64,000 nt of DNA. Source: Lingula anatina. Lineage: Eukaryota; Brachiopoda; Lingulata; Lingulida; Lingulidae. Below the pieces are notes generated by a model. The model saw only the letters and a program-made list of their open reading frames with translations. It did not search any database and was not told the DNA's origin. The position numbers and the translations under genes were made by a program. The stretch covers positions 124,001-188,000 of the forward strand of contig NW_019775786.1 of assembly GCF_001039355.2 (NCBI RefSeq). The letters are read 5' to 3'. Positions 61,474-64,000 of the stretch are shown here, in pieces. Position 1 is the stretch's first letter, and every line of letters begins with the position of its first letter.

Positions 61474-64000
61474 GTTATAAGTCATACGTAAGCAGTGCAA
61501 ATATTCTTGTAAATAAAAATAATGCGTCTATAATCAGTAAACATATTATTACTTAAATATACCATGTCTGAACTATGTTAAGCTTGGAAGATAATTCAAA
61601 GATCACGTCGCAACACACTGCACTAGGTTCTCAATGTCAAATAATAATAATAATATAATAATGATAATAATAATAATACAAAATAAATAAAGAAAGAAAA
61701 TTAGAAATCGGGAAAAATGGCAATAAATTGTTTTGGATGATCCGCGTTAATACACATAAAATAGTACATGTACTGTATAGTTTCATACGATATTATGCAT
61801 CATGGAAAAGTTTCGCACCCAACAAATATCATCATTCCTCAAGGTCGTGTCACTTGTACTTCGTTTTAAGTCAACATCAAAATCCTTAACGCCCATTACA
61901 TTTCACCGAGTTGCAAGAATCACAGCGAAAAGCACAAACAAATAAAGTGATTTGAGCAATGCTTGCGTTCGAAATGAAATTACTGATTGTAAGTTCATCG
62001 TCGATAATGGAGGTCGGTAAACAACTTTGACAAACAAACCCCTTAAATGTACCCACCCGGTGATTTTTTCTTGTTCCAGGTTAAATTGTTCGTGTATCAA
62101 TATTTGTCTAATTCGCTCTTATTGTCGCGTCTCGAGAAGGACGCGTGTCAGTGTTTGCGTTTACTTTCCAAACGCAAACCTAGTTTTAAGATGAATATCA
62201 CATCAACACCTTTTTTATATTGTTTTCACATGTTCATTTTTCCGATTTATTAATTTTTTTTCACAATGCAGACAAGGCCTTAGGCAGCATGCCAGATTAT
62301 CACTTATTGCATGTATGGGGTTATTATAAAAGTGAAGGTCATACGGAATGGAGGTTGTTTATTGTAATAACGAAAGGGGCATTTAAGAAATTTAATGCAC
62401 AAAGAAAAATGACGTCGTTGACTGAGATTTTATATTAAAATGAAGGCGTGGCCATTTGGTGCGTGCACGCTGCAGCACAGAGCAGCAACTGAAATAAGTT
62501 CACATATTTTACGACATCATTTTGTGATGAAAATCTAACAGAAATCCAAAATATATGATCGTAGAATCTGTTCTTCGGCAATACAGAAAAAATAAAGACC
62601 CGACTTCTGTCGCAAATAAATAAACCCCAATAAGAAATCTTAAAGTAGTACCGTACCGTTATTTCATCTACGGTAAGTCTGAATACACAACGAAAGCATC
62701 GACTACAGAGTTGGAAATACGTTGCATCAAAATTAAAAACTTCCAACTAATGTCTGCATAGGTGCATAACAACTGATTTTTGTCCGGTAAAATCTCAGCC
62801 CTAATGGTCAATGGGTCAGATAGCCCGTAGTGCTTTAATCACACCTTGGTCTCAAACGCACGGAAGCACGAAAGTAAAGTCTGAGCCGAGTGACCGTGAA
62901 AACGTCCATTAGTTAACCTGCGCTTTAAGTGACCAATTCACAACTGTTGGACACTTTGGCTTCTTTATTTCAGTTGATGGGGGTCTTTAAAGATAGCGGA
63001 ACGTGTTTTCTCACATAACTTCACACTGCCCCGTCACTACTCAGCAGCGCACGTGTGACGATCATAGACACAAAACGCCCCGAGGCGGAAACGAACGCTA
63101 ACACCAATGTTTGCCCGAAATGTGTTTTGAGAAACAACTTGGCCATACTTAAGAGCGCGTGCCGGGCTTTGTGACAGAACCCCAATTAAGGCCTCGTGTT
63201 TGTGCTTGTAAGGTAGGTCGTAAGAATGCCTATCACAATACGACAACTCTTTGGAAGGGTAATGAATTTATGTGCATAAATGAGCAGAAATAACTCGAGT
63301 CCGAAATCTGTGCCTCTTCATTGCTCTCTGCGTCGCTTTTTGTGTGTTCTTTGTAAGCATGGGTCCTAGCGCACTCGCAGTGGGCTCAGGCTTCAGTACG
63401 TATACGTCTTACCCACTACAAGGGCGGCAATTATTGCAGGCATATTTTCCACATTTTTCACAGTTAGAAAATTGACCGTGTTGAGCCAGAGACATTATCT
63501 GTGAATATCTAATGAAAAATCTATCTGTGGCCCTGGTAGAGGGTATATACGTCTACACCCCTCCTTTTACTCGTTAATAGTCATTTTAGCCGTATTTAAA
63601 GCAGGTTTCTTTGAGAAACATTAAGAAAATTCAAGGACTATTTAAGAAGAAATAAAGAAAAACGCGGGGAAACGAGTAAAAGTACAGCGCAGTTTTCTTC
63701 TTCGATGTCATTCTACTTCAGCCCCCCCCCCTCCCGCTCCTCCTTTGACACGAAAGAGATCATGCGGCTCATTTATAATTATTTCAGTATCCTTCTTTTC
63801 GACATTTGAAGATTCGAGATTTAAAAAAAAACCTGCTTGTAGCATAAATATATTTCTTCATATCTCCAACCTCAACTCATCTGGTTAAAAGTAATTAATC
63901 AATTAAAATATCACTGCATTTGTCGCATAAAAAAACAACGACACACCCAAAGGCCAAAACAACGACCCACCAATAACCAACCCACGTATACCAGTGATTT
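60640..64000. other. no gene seen
   Basis: Contains A- and CT-tracts, AAT repeats near 61640 and part of a dispersed repeat at 63480-63550. No convincing coding exon on either strand. Confidence 0.5.
61401..61467. repeat. CT microsatellite
   Basis: Interrupted CT runs. Confidence 0.9.

Overview
The window is animal nuclear DNA: AT-rich, dense in microsatellites and short foldback transposons, with genes split into many small exons by GT-AG introns. The protein families (a GABA-B-type class C receptor, a copper type II monooxygenase and a possible V-type Ig exon), together with probable allelic divergence, fit a highly heterozygous marine invertebrate, for example an amphioxus, hemichordate or similar animal. 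The species cannot be fixed from sequence alone.

Two genes can be reconstructed completely, and they converge. The first, on the + strand (3595-17295), has 17 coding exons giving a 1017-residue GABA-B subunit-2-like receptor: signal peptide, Ser/Thr-rich spacer, Venus-flytrap ligand domain, seven membrane helices, and a Ser-rich tail that has no visible leucine-heptad coiled coil and ends in a possible PDZ ligand. The second, on the - strand (50836 down to 29960), has 8 coding exons giving a 425-residue secreted monooxygenase of the DBH/MOXD/PHM family. All six copper ligands are present, but there is no DOMON domain. A 14.7-kb first intron separates its signal-peptide exon from the rest. All exon phases close in both models.

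Region by region: 1-1480 holds a diverged 140-bp tandem duplication and a possible 3' end of another + strand gene. 1480-3530 holds foldback transposons. 3.6-17.3 kb is the receptor gene, with several MITEs in its introns. 17.3-26.3 kb is intergenic, with a cluster of tRNA-like sequences. 26.3-30.6 kb is a direct duplication whose two copies meet exactly at a single N, which looks like an unmerged contig overlap and makes the last monooxygenase exon appear twice. 30-51 kb is the rest of the monooxygenase gene. 51-64 kb is mostly repeats, with a V-set-like Ig exon carrying an in-frame stop, a second N-joined duplication (58.5-60.1 kb) and a possible exon near 60.6 kb.

The two main genes could both act in neurotransmitter or neuromodulator signalling (amine or peptide hydroxylation, and metabotropic reception), but nothing in the sequence shows that they work together. 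The most useful observations are the domain make-up of the two genes, the GC donor in the receptor gene, a decayed exon duplicate, transposons touching splice donors, at least eight short inverted-repeat families, and the two probable assembly duplications.
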